From Sebastes aleutianus (taxonomy: Eukaryota; Chordata; Actinopteri; Perciformes; Sebastidae): a stretch of 64,000 nucleotides of DNA. The DNA is taken from positions 39,933,670 to 39,997,669 of the forward strand of contig CAKAKS010000072.1 in NCBI GenBank assembly GCA_916700875.1, given 5' to 3'. Shown here in pieces: positions 22,919 to 34,211 of this stretch; the stretch's first letter is position 1; the number at the start of each line of letters is the position of its first letter. The translations under genes were made by a program, and so were the position numbers. Under the pieces are notes generated by a model, which saw only the letters and a list, made by a program, of their open reading frames with translations, did not search any database and had not been told where the DNA came from.

Positions 22919-23417
22919 CAGAGAGAAGCTGACAGGATGGATAGAAAACTGGAGAGGTGATCAAAGTAGATCTGAATCGTGACAATTAGGCCACGTTTGA
23001 TTTAAAGAGCTGGGAGCACCAGGTGGGTGGGGTTCGCTGCATCAACACAACTCAGATGGCGTCTCTTTTTTAGCCGCAGAAAGCTGTTTCATGTGTCTGT
23101 CGAAGCAGACTGAGCAAACCAGAAGAAGTATTATGCAAATACCTGATCCAAGGGAAGAAGATATTAAATATGAACATTTGTCCCCCGCAATAATTGTGAC
23201 AAGGCATCATTCAAAATGTGAAAAGACAACTGATTTACTCCCTTCAGTATTTGGTGTTAAAAGGACTTTACAAATACTGGATGTGCAGTGTTCACTAGTG
23301 CAGATAGAACTGAGTATGCACGCATTGTCCCTGTGTCCTGTATGTTTTAACTATATTAGACATTGATATCGTTGGTATTACAGGATGGCTGTCATCAACT
23401 ACACATCTACATGTCAG

Positions 23418-23612
23418 AGTATGCTTGGGCAAGATGCTGAACCCCAAATGGCCTGAGTGTGAATGTTTATCACTCCTAATGAGCAGGTAGCACAGTGTTT
23501 GGCAGCCTGTGCCACCAGTGTATGAATGTGTGTGTGAACAGGTGTTGTGACGCGCTCTGAGTCGTCACTGAGTCTAGAAAAGCGCTCTATAAATGCAGTC
23601 CATTTACCATAT
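23418..23612 (+). mobile_element. Fish SINE tail fragment
   Basis: Contains the fish SINE/LINE-tail phrases ttgggcaagatgctgaacccc and agaaaagcgctctataaatgc. The tRNA-related head is missing. Confidence 0.65.
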
Positions 23613-23689
23613 CGCAAAACTGCATTTGACACGTCTACCTCCATTTGTTTTTTTTTTGCAATTTGAACTGCAAAGATAACCCTTACCAG

Positions 23690-24610
23690 TCTAATAATGC
23701 ACAGCGAGCCGGTACTTGTTGTGAGACAGACCCGAACGCGAAGCAACAATGACCCGCTAGCTGTACATTATCCCGCTTATTACACAGCTACTTACTTAAA
23801 GGGACTGTTTGTAACTTTTTACCGGGTCGGGACACATGCGCGCTCGCATATGCGTGCTCGCATATGCGTGCTCGCGTGTGACCACTGTACCTTCCTCCCC
23901 TGCCTGCTTGCCTTCACTCACACACCGCATGTGTTCTCGCTGTCTCGGTCCACCTCTAGACGTTCACGCGCGCTCACTCCACACTGCAGAAGACTTCGTA
24001 GCTCTGAGAATATCTAGTGAATGTTCAGTGGACGTTTGTGCAGAAATAACTGCTGCAGCTCCTCCAGACCAACAGAGGTTTCCCGTGTCTTGTGAAGTGT
24101 TGGGGCTCCACAGAGAGAAACGTTATCGTCTCGTTACCGACCGGGTGCCGGTGTCTCTCTCCGGCTGTGGGCGGAGACGACAACGTTACTTACTGCCTCA
24201 GCCTGCGCTGAAGCAGGAAAAGCCAACACTAGGATCAGTATTGATTCATGGAGAGACCTTCGTCTGGTCAGCTAACATTACTGCCAAGCAGCTGAAATAT
24301 AGAGTGATATTGTGGTTTTAGCTGACATGTGTCTCCTCACTGTTTTGAGCGATGCTCGTTCATGTCTTTTAGAGCGAGCAAGCGCGAGCAGCAGGATGTT
24401 GACTTTCGTTGACTTAACGGCCACAGGTGTCGCTATTAACAAGCATTTCTGAAAGTTACAAATAGTCCCTTTAAGAAATCAATAATTTGACACACAAACG
24501 GTCCACCATCAGAACTGCACCCATAGCAACGGTCTGCTATAAAGAAATAACCGGCCGTGATTGACCAATCAGAATTAAGTATTCAACAAAGCCGTGTAAT
24601 GAATGAGCAT
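23690..24610. mobile_element. MITE interrupted by a TTAA element
   Basis: The outer parts (aacaatgacccgctagctgtac and catagcaacggtctgctata...gattgaccaatcagaatt) match, in inverse orientation, the element at about 29082-29706. A second element (23796-24474) is inserted between them. Confidence 0.7.
23796..24474. mobile_element. TTAA-flanked MITE (piggyBac-like), copy 1
   Basis: TTAA at both ends, then inverted termini agggactgtttgtaacttt and aaagttacaaatagtccct. The second copy at 34212-34810 also has TTAA at both ends, which supports TTAA as the duplicated target, as in piggyBac. No transposase. Confidence 0.8.
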
Positions 24611-24764
24611 TGTTGAAGGAACCAACTATCCCAACTATCACCTACTGCAGCTCAAACCCACCCAGGTGGTGCCTCTCAGGGGGAAAAACAACCAGCAACA
24701 CTACAGTTTTGATGCAGATCCAGTTTGAAAAACATCTGACAGAGAGAGAGAAAAATCAAGAGGG

Positions 24765-24766
<2 letters not shown>

Positions 24767-24828
<62 letters not shown>

Positions 24829-24846
24829 TAGATAGATAGATAGATA
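24767..24846. repeat. (GA)n(GATA)n repeat directly beside exon 44
   Basis: The array ends only about 11 bp from the exon 44 donor at 24857. In the gene sense it reads (TATC)n then (TC)n immediately inside the intron. Confidence 0.95.
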
Positions 24847-24857
24847 GAGGTACATAC

Positions 24858-24893
24858 ACTGAGGTTATTTCCGCGAGGCCTGTGTCTCCTCCG
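24858..24893 (-). CDS. cacna1a: cacna1a exon 44 equivalent: 36-nt microexon R-R-R-H-R-P-R-G-N-N-L-S
   Basis: A 36-nt cassette encoding R-R-R-H-R-P-R-G-N-N-L-S. It aligns with the mammalian 36-nt exon 44 (R-R-R-G-R-P-R-G-N-N-L-S from memory of the human protein). The acceptor is a good pyrimidine-rich tctgcag; the donor is AGT|gtatgt. It keeps phase 0-0, so it is optional in frame. Only about 9 nt after the splice site the intron becomes a (TATC)n(TC)n simple repeat, and a (TG)n tract lies about 50-100 nt upstream. It adds a basic patch to the C-terminal tail. Confidence 0.88.
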
Positions 24894-24941
24894 CTGCAGA
24901 GCAGGCAAACACAGAGATGATACGTAGAGCTGAGCAGTGTA

Positions 24942-24991
24942 GCACACACACACACACACACACACGCACGCACGCACACACACACACACAT
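24942..24991. repeat. (CA)n tract upstream of exon 44 acceptor
   Basis: In the gene sense this is a (TG)n tract with (TGCG) interruptions, 49-98 nt before the exon 44 acceptor. Confidence 0.95.
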
Positions 24992-25089
24992 AGAGCATAG
25001 GCCCGACATAGCATAGCCGCCAGGACCGGAAGACAATAGAGACAGAAAAGAATAGATGGATAGAAAGAATGAGAAACAGTGACAGAGAT

Positions 25090-25122
25090 ACGAGGAGAGG
25101 AGGAGGAGGAGGAAGAGGAGGA

Positions 25123-25155
<33 letters not shown>

Positions 25156-25197
25156 GAAAGAGGAGGAGGAGGAGGAGGAGGAGGAGGAGGAGAAAGA
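25090..25197. repeat. (GGA)n array
   Basis: A purine-rich GGA/GAA trinucleotide array. Antisense frames are poly-Leu artefacts. Confidence 0.95.
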
Positions 25198-25649
25198 GAT
25201 TATTTTGAAGAGATAAATACATACGTTTTGGGAGTGGAAATTAAAAGGAGAGGGAGATGAAGGACATGTAGAAAAAGAGAAGGAGGAGATGAAAAAGGAC
25301 AGAGAGAGGAGAAAGAGAGAGAGAACCCAGTTAATTTAAAGAAAGCCGGTGCACACACACACACACACACATATATAATAGAGCGAGGTGGGTGTGCCAG
25401 TAAGCGAGAGGACAGAGGACAGATATAAGATGCATGTCCATCCACACACACACTCATACACACACTTACCGAGACAGCATGAGCTCTCTGTAAGGCAGAG
25501 CAGTGTTAGAAAGCAGTAAGTAACACAGATATACTGTATATGCATCACGCACACGCACACAACCACACACATACACACACACAGGACATTTTCTACACTC
25601 CCACAGCAGTCTACCTCTATTCCTGTTGAGCTGCTATCTCATTACATTA

Positions 25650-27571
25650 AGGGTGTTTTCACACGTGGTCCCTTTCAACCCTCCAAAATGCATTTCAGTC
25701 AGCATTTTTAGTGCATATGTGAACAGCAAAAGAACTCAGACATCTGAAACGAACCGTACTCAGACCACCTCCTCGGGAGGTGGTCTGAGTACGGTTCGCT
25801 TTAAGTCCGTGTTGTGGTTCGCTTAATCTGTGTATTGTGAACACAACACGCTCCAGGTCTGCTTTGCCCTTTCCCTTTGTATTTGAGCCCTCTAGAGTTG
25901 CCGTTAGGGATGGCCTGTTTTGATCAGCCGCCGATCCTTATCGGCCAATATTCAGTACAAATATGCACCGATTCACCAATCCCTGATAACGCTACAATGT
26001 GAGCAACAAATCTGTGTTGGAACAGAGGAGAGCTTGAGTGTGTTCCAATCCACGTACTTCTGTACTTACACTTACTATTTTGAGTGCATAAGTGCGTTCA
26101 CACTAGGAAGTACGGCAAAATGCAGTGCACTCAAAGTACCCGGATGTTGTACTCAAAACGGTCAAATCGTTGCGTGTGGAACGCTGAACACTTTCCACAC
26201 TCAACTGTCGCCATCTTGGCTACGTAGCGGAAGGGGCGGAGCTACGACCACTATTCAAACAGACGTAGATAACAGAATAAAACAATACAATACGTAAACA
26301 TACCGGTGCATTGTCAGCCAACAGGAGGACACATCGTAGGCGACAACGTTGGAAACGTTATTTCCACTCTGCTTTAATTTTTTTTCAGAAGATATTTTGG
26401 CGGGTAGCGAGCCGCGGTCAAATGTTGCCATCGTCATTTCCGGTCAGTGCGCCGCAGAGTATTCGATTTGAGACGATCCTACCCCGCTGAAATTTACGCA
26501 CTACTCAAGTGAGTACAGAGTGCACAAAGTGCACTACACTGAAGTGGACTTCTGGAAGTACGTGGATTGGAACACACTCCTAGTTAACGTTAGCTGATAG
26601 CAGCCGGTAGGCAGCACAGTTCTGCTTGGCTAAATGACGGAGCTAACAGCTAACGTTAACAGAGGTTCCTTTGAGTTATTTATGTTTTCACCGGCGTTGG
26701 TTTGTTGGTTTGTTTGTCTGTTTGTCTGTTAGCAGGATTACTCTAAAAGTCTGTGATTGATTTGAATGAAATCTTTTGGAGGGGTGGGGTGTGGCACAAT
26801 GAACAAACCATTCGATTTTGGTGGCGATCCGGATCATGATCCAGCTTCGGGATTTTTTTTTAATAACTCCGCTCAGCCTGTGCATTAACACCACAGGCTT
26901 TAGGACATGCGCAGTGTACGACACCTGTAGATTCAGGTTTTTTTTTCACATTAAACTCTGTGAAATTACAGTCGAGTTGGACCAAAGCACACTTGGTGAT
27001 TGTTGGAAAGAGTAACGCCGACGGTTTAGGTGAGTTTTATTTTGTTTCTGTCCAGTTTGATTGACGTGTTTTTCGATGCTCCGCTACGTACAGCTGCGTG
27101 GATGAAGCAAGCTGAACGGAGAGGGGGGGGCGGAGGCCTGCGCTGAGGTCTGCGCCGAGTGCCATTCTAATATTATGATGCGTTCAAGCTCAAATAAATG
27201 AGTATTCGGCCGTAAAATTATAATGTTGTCATGATGTGTTCAAGTGTAATGTTGTAAAATGTAGTTTTTGGTGAGAAACTTGAATATATAGAGTTATTTG
27301 AAGGAGATGTTTTCACGGCAATATAAAATAGATACTGATAAGTGAGACACGAGAGACAAACTGGACAGTATTCTGTGTGGAAGCGCCTGTTCCAACCCTA
27401 AAAAATGTCATTGAAGGGGAAAGCATTGACGAGCAGTGATGAAGGTAGAGAAGAGAAGACTTCATCAGAGCTGAAGTGGACCAGAAACACAACTGAGTCC
27501 CTTTTCTGTTTGGTCCGCTTTAAGAGGACTGAGTCTGGTTCGTTTAAAAAGGACTAGATGTGAAAACACCC
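25650..27571. mobile_element. Large TIR element with a nested second element
   Basis: Begins agggtgttttcacacgtggtcc and ends ggactagatgtgaaaacaccct, inverted with mismatches. Inside it, 26034-26579 has its own inverted termini gagtgtgttccaatccacgtac and gtacgtggattggaacacactc. A perfect hairpin lies at 25750-25798. No coding capacity recognised. Confidence 0.65.
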
Positions 27572-27599
27572 TCACACATCTTTCATGTTCCAGGACTGT

Positions 27600-28500
27600 T
27601 ACCTGGGTCAGGTGGTGTTAGTTTTAATGAGCATGGACCGAATGAGTGTCCCAAAATATAAAGAGCAGTACAGAGAAGTGAAGTGTATAAAGTCTGTGAG
27701 TATTTGGAGATTATTATTAGTTGTGTTTGCTCTAAGCTCCAGCCTATTGGGTTTAAAATGAGCTGCAGAGTGTGGAGCGCTGACTGTCAGCTTTAATCTG
27801 AGAGTATTTACATCTGCATCATATAAACAGTGCATCCTTTGTTATATATACAGTATATTTAAGAGGACAGAAAGTAAATGGACAAGCTAAGACTAGCCTA
27901 TATAACCTCATAATATTTTACTTGCACATTATTATCTGTCCACACTAACAACAGTAACAAGCTACAGAGTTTCTCCAAATGATCCTCCCTTATCAACACC
28001 ACCCACCGTATTAAAGTAGAAACTTAAAACACTAAGAATGAGTAGAAATGATCCTGGCAGCGTCTCTACTCTCTTCACACACCTCTGGTTAAATGTTCAT
28101 ACAGAAACACTCCACGGAGTGACCAACACACCAGAGTGAGAGCAACATGACTGGATGCAGCGACACGTCGGAGTGATGGGATGAATGTTAACTGCAGCCA
28201 GAGGCTTCATGGTAAAGTCCATGATAAATATACATTTCAACACCTGGACAGTGGACTGGCTATGTCCCTGTATCATCCACCATCTCTTTTCTTTGGATAA
28301 ATGAGTTTAGGACTGTAACACAGATTTAACCCTAATAACCAGGTAAGGACATTTCATGTTAAGGTTAACCAGAAAGTGTTAGTAAGTGCCCTCTCGCTGT
28401 CTAAACTAAAGACGCCAAACCTGCTGGAGAAATCTGTGAGATCATCAAAGTCAGTGTGCAAATAATCAGGATTTTACCTTTGCACACATCTGTCCCTGCC
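27600..28500. other. Intron sequence, no feature recognised
   Basis: Intron between exons 43 and 44. It has ordinary mixed composition with no exon-like or repeat-like signal I can support. Confidence 0.5.
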
Positions 28501-29150
28501 CTCAAATTAAAGGAATAGTTCAACTCCAAAATGACCATTTATATATCCGGTACTGACCCTGTGTTACCTTGAATTCTTGAAGAAAACCTCCACGGTGACT
28601 CGGTGTACTGCACAAACGTGAGACCGTTTACGCGGAAGTATTTTAAATAGTAAAGTTTAGTGAAATGAGACGTGGATTATACAGCATGAGTTGTGTGACC
28701 GTTTGTAAACAGATGTTTTTTATATAGTTGTCACTTTACCTTAATTTACCTTTATTTACTTTACATAACGTTTCACAAACAGTTACACCTCCGTGTAAAT
28801 ACACTTCTTCTCTATATATACTACATTCCAGTTTGCACATCCTATGTACTGTATATGCATGAGAAGTAACATCTGTACACGTTTTCCCATCTGAAATACT
28901 GTCATCAACTACGTTACAAATTATAATATTACAATAATAAAACATATATATTACTATTTTATATTTACTTATGTTTATAGTTAAGCCCTATATTTTAACT
29001 GCACTATTCTATGCCTTAGATTATAATGTTGCTTTTACTTTTACTTGTGTGATTTACCCTTTTATATATATATATATTTATCACACGGCTGTGTTGAATA
29101 ATCGATTCTGATTGGTCAATCATGGCGTTCTGCGGTCTGTAATTTCTGTA

Positions 29151-29548
29151 TAACAGACTGTTGCTATGTATAAGAGACCGTTGCTATGTAAAACAGACTG
29201 TTGCTATGTATAACAGACCGTTGCTATGTATAACAGACCGTTGCTCTGTATAACAGACCGTTGCTATGTATAGCAGACCGTAGCTATGTATAACAGACCG
29301 TTGCTATGTATAGCAGACTGTAGCTATGTATAACAGATCGTTGCTATGTATAACAGTCTGTTGCTATGTATAGCAGACCGTTGCTATGTATAACAGACCG
29401 TTGCTATGTATAGCAGACCGTTGCTATGTATAACAGACCGTTGCTATGTATAACAGACCGTTGCTATGTATTGCAGACCGTTGCTATGTATAGTAGACCG
29501 TTGCTATGTATAACAGACCGTTGCTATGTATAGCAGACCGTTGCTATG
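29151..29548. repeat. 20-bp minisatellite, about 20 copies
   Basis: The unit ttgctatgtataacagaccg varies mainly at two or three positions. It is flanked by sequence of a MITE that contains a single such unit at its other copy (24512-24545). Confidence 0.95.
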
Positions 29549-29596
29549 GCCGCAGTTCTGATGTCTGACTCTGGCAGTAAGTAAGTAGCCGTGTAA

Positions 29597-29706
29597 TAAG
29601 CGGGATAATGTACAGCTAGCGGGTCATTGTTGTGAAATAAACCCCTTCAGGACGATGAGAGAAAGAGATTCTGTCACAACAATGACCCGCTCGCTGTACA
29701 TTATCC
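29597..29706. repeat. Inverted repeat around the MITE end
   Basis: gggataatgtacagctagcgggtcattgttgtga pairs with tcacaacaatgacccgctcgctgtacattatccc after a loop of about 40 bp. It could form a stable hairpin. Confidence 0.8.
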
Positions 29707-29999
29707 CTTACACACATATTTTATGAGCATTGTTGGAGGAACCTGAGACCAAAGATTTTCATTGCCAATGACTGCTGCTGCTGCTGGAATTGACAGACGA
29801 CCAAAACAGAACCTTGAACCTTGAGTTTTGCTGTTGTTAAACGCAGCCTCCATTACATTTTTTTCTCAGTTTTGTGTATTCTCCGTTCACCGTGGAGGCA
29901 TGAGAGGAAGTTTTCTTCAGTAATTCAAGGTAACACTCGATGAGTAACTGATATACAAATGCTCATTTCAGGAGTGAAGTATTCCTTTTAACTGGCAGA

Positions 30000-30816
30000 A
30001 TATTTAAAGCTTGAATTTGTTTTTGTTGTCACTCAATCATTTTTGAAGCAAACTTCTAGAAAAAGGTTGAACATGACCTACAGTTGATGTATCTTTAGTC
30101 AGCGTGTGGTTGTATTTAAATGATTTTAACGCATCGCACTTGATGAGTCTTTTGTATTTTCTCATTCTGAAGAGAGACACTAACTCTGGCCACAGTTTAC
30201 ACAGGACAGACACACCAAGGATTTAATGGAGATGGATTAGGGAACAGGATCAGGATGGAAGGTATTCTATAGATATAGGTCTTCTAGATATATATATATA
30301 TATATATATTAATATACATATCTAGAACACTTATCCAGCCCTCCGACCCCTTTTGCTCGCCGCTCCTATGAAACTTCTTTGTACCGCTCAGAGAGGAGCT
30401 CTGCGGCGGGTCGGCTGCTGGATGAGTGCAGGTTAGAGTGATGGAGGAAGAGGAGGAGGGTGGCAGGAAAGGGAGGAAGGGTGAGACAAACAGGGAGACC
30501 AGACAGAGGGAGGTGAATTCACAAAAGTCTCACAGCTTCTTTGCATCCTGTCCAAACATTTTGTAGGAAGTGAACCATGTTTCCCCATGCAGAGAACTAC
30601 AGCAAACGAAACGATCATGCCAAAACAAATCAATAGATATGTTTTATATTTAAACATATCTGTGTATATTTGTTTGGTATTTAAAATAGAAGGTTCATTT
30701 CAGACTTCTTTAGGATGCAAGGAGAGACTTTTTTTATTCACTTCAACTGTCCTCACTGCAGTCATAGTGATGGAGGATGATGATGGTGATGGTGATGGTG
30801 GGATGAAGGTGCTCAC
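30000..30816. other. Intron sequence, no gene
   Basis: Contains a short (TA)n run at 30289-30310. The rest has no recognised signal. Confidence 0.5.
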
Positions 30817-30930
30817 TTGGTTGTCTGCCGAGAGGCGGGGCATGGAGAGGGTCCGCCCGTGCCCATCCATTGGGTGATAGGGCTCAGTGTCGGAGTACCC
30901 GTCCCGCCCCATCTCCCTCATCTCTACCGT
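30817..30930 (-). CDS. cacna1a: cacna1a exon 43 equivalent: E-M-R-E-M-G-R-D segment
   Basis: A 114-nt in-frame exon (38 residues) starting T-V-E-M-R-E-M-G-R-D-G-Y-S-D and ending S-M-P-R-L-S-A-D-N-Q. It aligns directly with the mammalian CaV2.1 segment of the same length class, which is alternatively spliced in mammals. Being 0-0 phase and divisible by three, it can be skipped without a frame change. The acceptor is ttttacag and the donor CAA|gtgagc. Confidence 0.93.
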
Positions 30931-31828
30931 CTGTAAAACACAACGAGAAGCGGCGTGACCACCGTCTGCTGAGGGAGGGGGAGGGGGGGGGGCGTCATCG
31001 ACTTAACGAGGGAGGCGCTAATTCAATGATGTGTCAGGAAAATTCATGATGTTCCTCTTTTCCTCTTTGTTTCCAATTTCAGGCATAAGAGACTTCAGCC
31101 TTTTTCTTTCCAAAGAGTACATCATGGCACAATCCCAAATCCACATACATGTTTGTACATTAGTCATGGGACTGAAGAGAGAGAGAGAGAGAGAGAGATG
31201 AGGGGCTGGGGGAGGAGGGACGGCCCAACAGACGAGTGAAAGTAAAGAAGGCAGTGAGGAGGAGAAGAAAGTGCACACCACAAAAACACATCTATCAACT
31301 CCTAGCCATCGACTCAAGAGGAGGTTGAAGAGTGAAACAGGAAAAAGCAGGGAGTAGGAGGATGGTGAGACGGAGAGAATACGGGAGACGTGGACGTCGA
31401 GCAGGAAGATGAAGAAAGAGAAAAAAAGGACAGAGGACAGAGAGACTCTATAGAGTTGTATGCCGGAGTAACGGCGGCAAAATCCAGCACTTCAGATACT
31501 CATCTGAACTAATTCACCGCAGGTTGTTAAGAACTCAGTGTCAGGGATGACGGAGTAGACTGAGGACTAAAAGGGCATCAAGGTGGAGCTCTGAAATTCC
31601 TTTGGAGCTGCGTTAAATCACTTCATATCAGAGACAGTAAACTGGATTTAGGTCTGACAACTCCTCAAGATTTTATCATGAAAGACTCCAATTAGAAACA
31701 CATTATGCCTCATGGATTCTGATGAAATGCGCATCCATCCAGGTTTGAATCAGGAAAGATCATTTGAAGTAAAATACTTACCTGCAGAGGCGAAAAAAAA
31801 GAAGAAGTTTTTTACTTTCCACTCGCCT

Positions 31829-32373
31829 TTAAAAGGTGCAGTGTGTAACATCTGGCCAGAAGTTTAGTTTATCAGCAAAATGTAAAGAGGTTAAGTGTTG
31901 ACGTTATGTCTGTCCTCAGTCCAACATGAGACGACCAAGAAGTCGAGCTGCCCCAAGGGCTCGTCAACAAGCCCCCAGGAAGAGCGCCGGGCTTTGAAGC
32001 ACATTTTCCGTAGTGGCCAAACGGCGGGTCCTCCTTGCCACCAGGAGACGACTTCGGTCAACAGCGTCTTTCCTTGTTTCTTCCACGTTGGATTTAATCC
32101 AATAAACAAACTATGAAAGCGTAAATGGACCACACAGCCCCCGGTTAATGTCACCCTAAACACAAAGATAGCTAACGTGAACTACAGGCCGACGCCACAC
32201 ATGAAGATTAGAAGTTAGCAGTGTTATTTTGAGCGGCTCTCAGAGTTTTCCTGCCCTGCTGTTAGGTAGCAGTTATAAGTGATTACTGTAAATGTAGATG
32301 GTATGGACTCAGTAGTAGATGTGAGATGCGGCCTCCTGTTTGTGTGGCCAGATCTTACACATTGCACCATTAA
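31829..32373. mobile_element. TTAA-flanked MITE, 545 bp
   Basis: TTAA at 31829-31832 and 32370-32373. The inverted termini aaggtgcagtgtgtaacatctggcca and tggccagatcttacacattgcacc pair with few mismatches. No coding capacity. Confidence 0.75.
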
Positions 32374-33539
32374 AACACTGACTTTAATTTGTCTCTGTTT
32401 TCTATAGGAAAGCTTTTTGCATTTAAGCTCTGACTCTCAGACAGCCCAGAGTACTGAGACCTAAGGTTTTAGATTATTGCAGCTTTTATCTGAGGATGGG
32501 CGTTGGGATCGGGTGAAACTCACTAAAATTCTGTTTATGAATTGAATTGACAAAGACGTTTTACGCCATAAATACATACAGTACAGTAGGAAATATCACA
32601 GTAAAGCTGAGCATACACTGTACGATTTTAGAAATGATGTTGTGTACTTCCTACTCTACCGTACGAGTGGATCGTTTGTGATGTAAAGCCAAAGTTCACG
32701 ATCTGAGTGATCACACTGTACGGTCCCGTCGGCTCCTGAGGACCGTTCTGGCTGTTGACAGTTATGAATAAAGATTGGTTTGAAAGCTCCAAGGCAGGTA
32801 AAGTGTGTTTGCTAGCAGAGGTCCTTGCTGCCTTCATCATCTGTGCCATCCTGTCTGCTGGAACGTCTAAAAAAAGAGGCAGCGCCGTAACGTTATATGG
32901 ACTCTTCGTGTCGAGGAAGACGTGGACAGTACGGCTTGTCCAGAGAGAATTGTAGGTATCTAGCTACCTTTTACTAGCTATATCTGTTGTAGCCTACATT
33001 GTTATCTTGACAACTACGCTCTGATTACTGTAAAAAGAGAAGAACAATTTAAATTGACATGTCAGAAAATCATCCGACTGTCCGACGCCCAACGAAGCTG
33101 AAATTCAGACTCTAAAATGAGTCGTGCAGCTCAACAGTCGGTCCAGAAACGAGCTGAACTGGTTCAGAGTATAACCAGCTTTAGGTGTGTCAGTAAGTTC
33201 AATAAGAATGTGAAGTCATTTAGATAAAAATAAGATTGTTTTCGCACCTCCAGTTTCAGATCGTTGGAGGTGGAGACACTTTATTATTTACTATTACATA
33301 AAGGTTTTGTGATGTTTTGTGATTGCGACAGCAGGATCCCTGAGGAACGATTCCCACCGGCATCTTTGATACCCGATGAACACGAAACCTTATTGATTAT
33401 TGATTTCACTCAGCTGCTGTTACCTCCGGACTAGACCAGAACCGGCGTGCGTGGCTGGAGACAAACTGTAACTGTCTGGGCTTGAACTGCCGGGCGTGTT
33501 ACCACGGTGACGACATGACGCGTTTTGTGCTCATCATAC

Positions 33540-33675
33540 CTGCGGGTTGTGACGGTTGTCGTGGAGATCGTCGGGGTAGGGTCTGTCGGGGCTCCAGTTG
33601 CCCGTCTTCTGGAACATTTCCTGGGCTTTGGCCGTCACCCACGATTGGCTCTCAGTCATGCCGCCCTCGGGAGGT
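33540..33675 (-). CDS. cacna1a: cacna1a exon 42 equivalent: distal calmodulin-binding region
   Basis: A 136-nt exon encoding P-P-E-G-G-M-T-E-S-Q-S-W-V-T-A-K-A-Q-E-M, then F-Q-K-T-G-N-W-S-P-D and a polar, Asp/Pro-rich end. The S-W-V-T-x-x-A-Q-E-M-F-Q-K-T-G element is strongly conserved in CaV2.1. The acceptor is unusual: sense-strand (TG)n runs almost to the AG (gtgtgtgccag), so the tract replaces a normal polypyrimidine tract. The donor is CAG|gtatga. This exon's inclusion may be regulated, by inference from the tract. Confidence 0.92.
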
Positions 33676-33679
33676 CTGG

Positions 33680-33708
33680 CACACACACACACACACGCAC
33701 ACACGCAC

Positions 33709-33747
<39 letters not shown>
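33680..33747. repeat. (CA)n tract at the exon 42 acceptor
   Basis: In the gene sense this is (TG)n/(TGCG)n that ends a few bases before the acceptor AG of exon 42 at 33676-33677. Confidence 0.97.
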
Positions 33748-33750
<3 letters not shown>

Positions 33751-34211
33751 GCTTGTAGTCAAATGACATCTTTAGCTGTGTAGTAGCTGATTTAATGAAA
33801 AATTCTGAACACTGTTTCTCCAGTATTGTTAAATCTCTCTGGATATGAATTTTTTTATGCCGTATTATATCTTAAATCTGGTGTTTATTAAAAATTAAAG
33901 CATATTTATGAATATTATTGTGATGCCAGGGATGTGTTTTAATGTTTTAGTAAACACCTACTGAATAATAGCTTATTACCCAAATTACACCTCCCTACGC
34001 GGACTTTGTTGTTCTTTATACTACGTCACCTGACTGCCTGCTTTGCTCCGGTCATAATTACCACGGCCACTAGAGGTCGTCTGACAATAAACGGTGATAG
34101 AGTGTTACAGGAATGAGTCCTAAAACCCACAAATGAGTTTAGCACCTGTGGTTCCCTCGTCTGGAAGTCAATGTTTTTTTTAATTATTTGTATTTAGTTA
34201 TTATGTCACAT

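Larger units (their letters stand above)
28507..29991. mobile_element. TTAA-flanked element with long inverted ends
   Basis: TTAA at 28507-28510 and 29988-29991. The termini aggaatagttcaactccaaaatgacc and their complement at the right extend, with mismatches, for about 90 bp through gtgttaccttgaattcttgaagaaaac. The interior holds another element (about 29082-29706) and its 20-bp minisatellite. Confidence 0.75.

Noticed and set aside
24701..25222. 173-codon minus-strand frame
   Set aside because: Poly-Leu from (GGA)n and (GA)n. The microexon 44 peptide is in another frame.
25906..25990. Possible further hAT left end (tagggatggcctgtttt)
   Set aside because: No matching right end or 8-bp duplication could be found.
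29151..29548. Possible CRISPR-like array
   Set aside because: The 20-bp units are contiguous with no spacers, and the DNA is vertebrate. It is a minisatellite.
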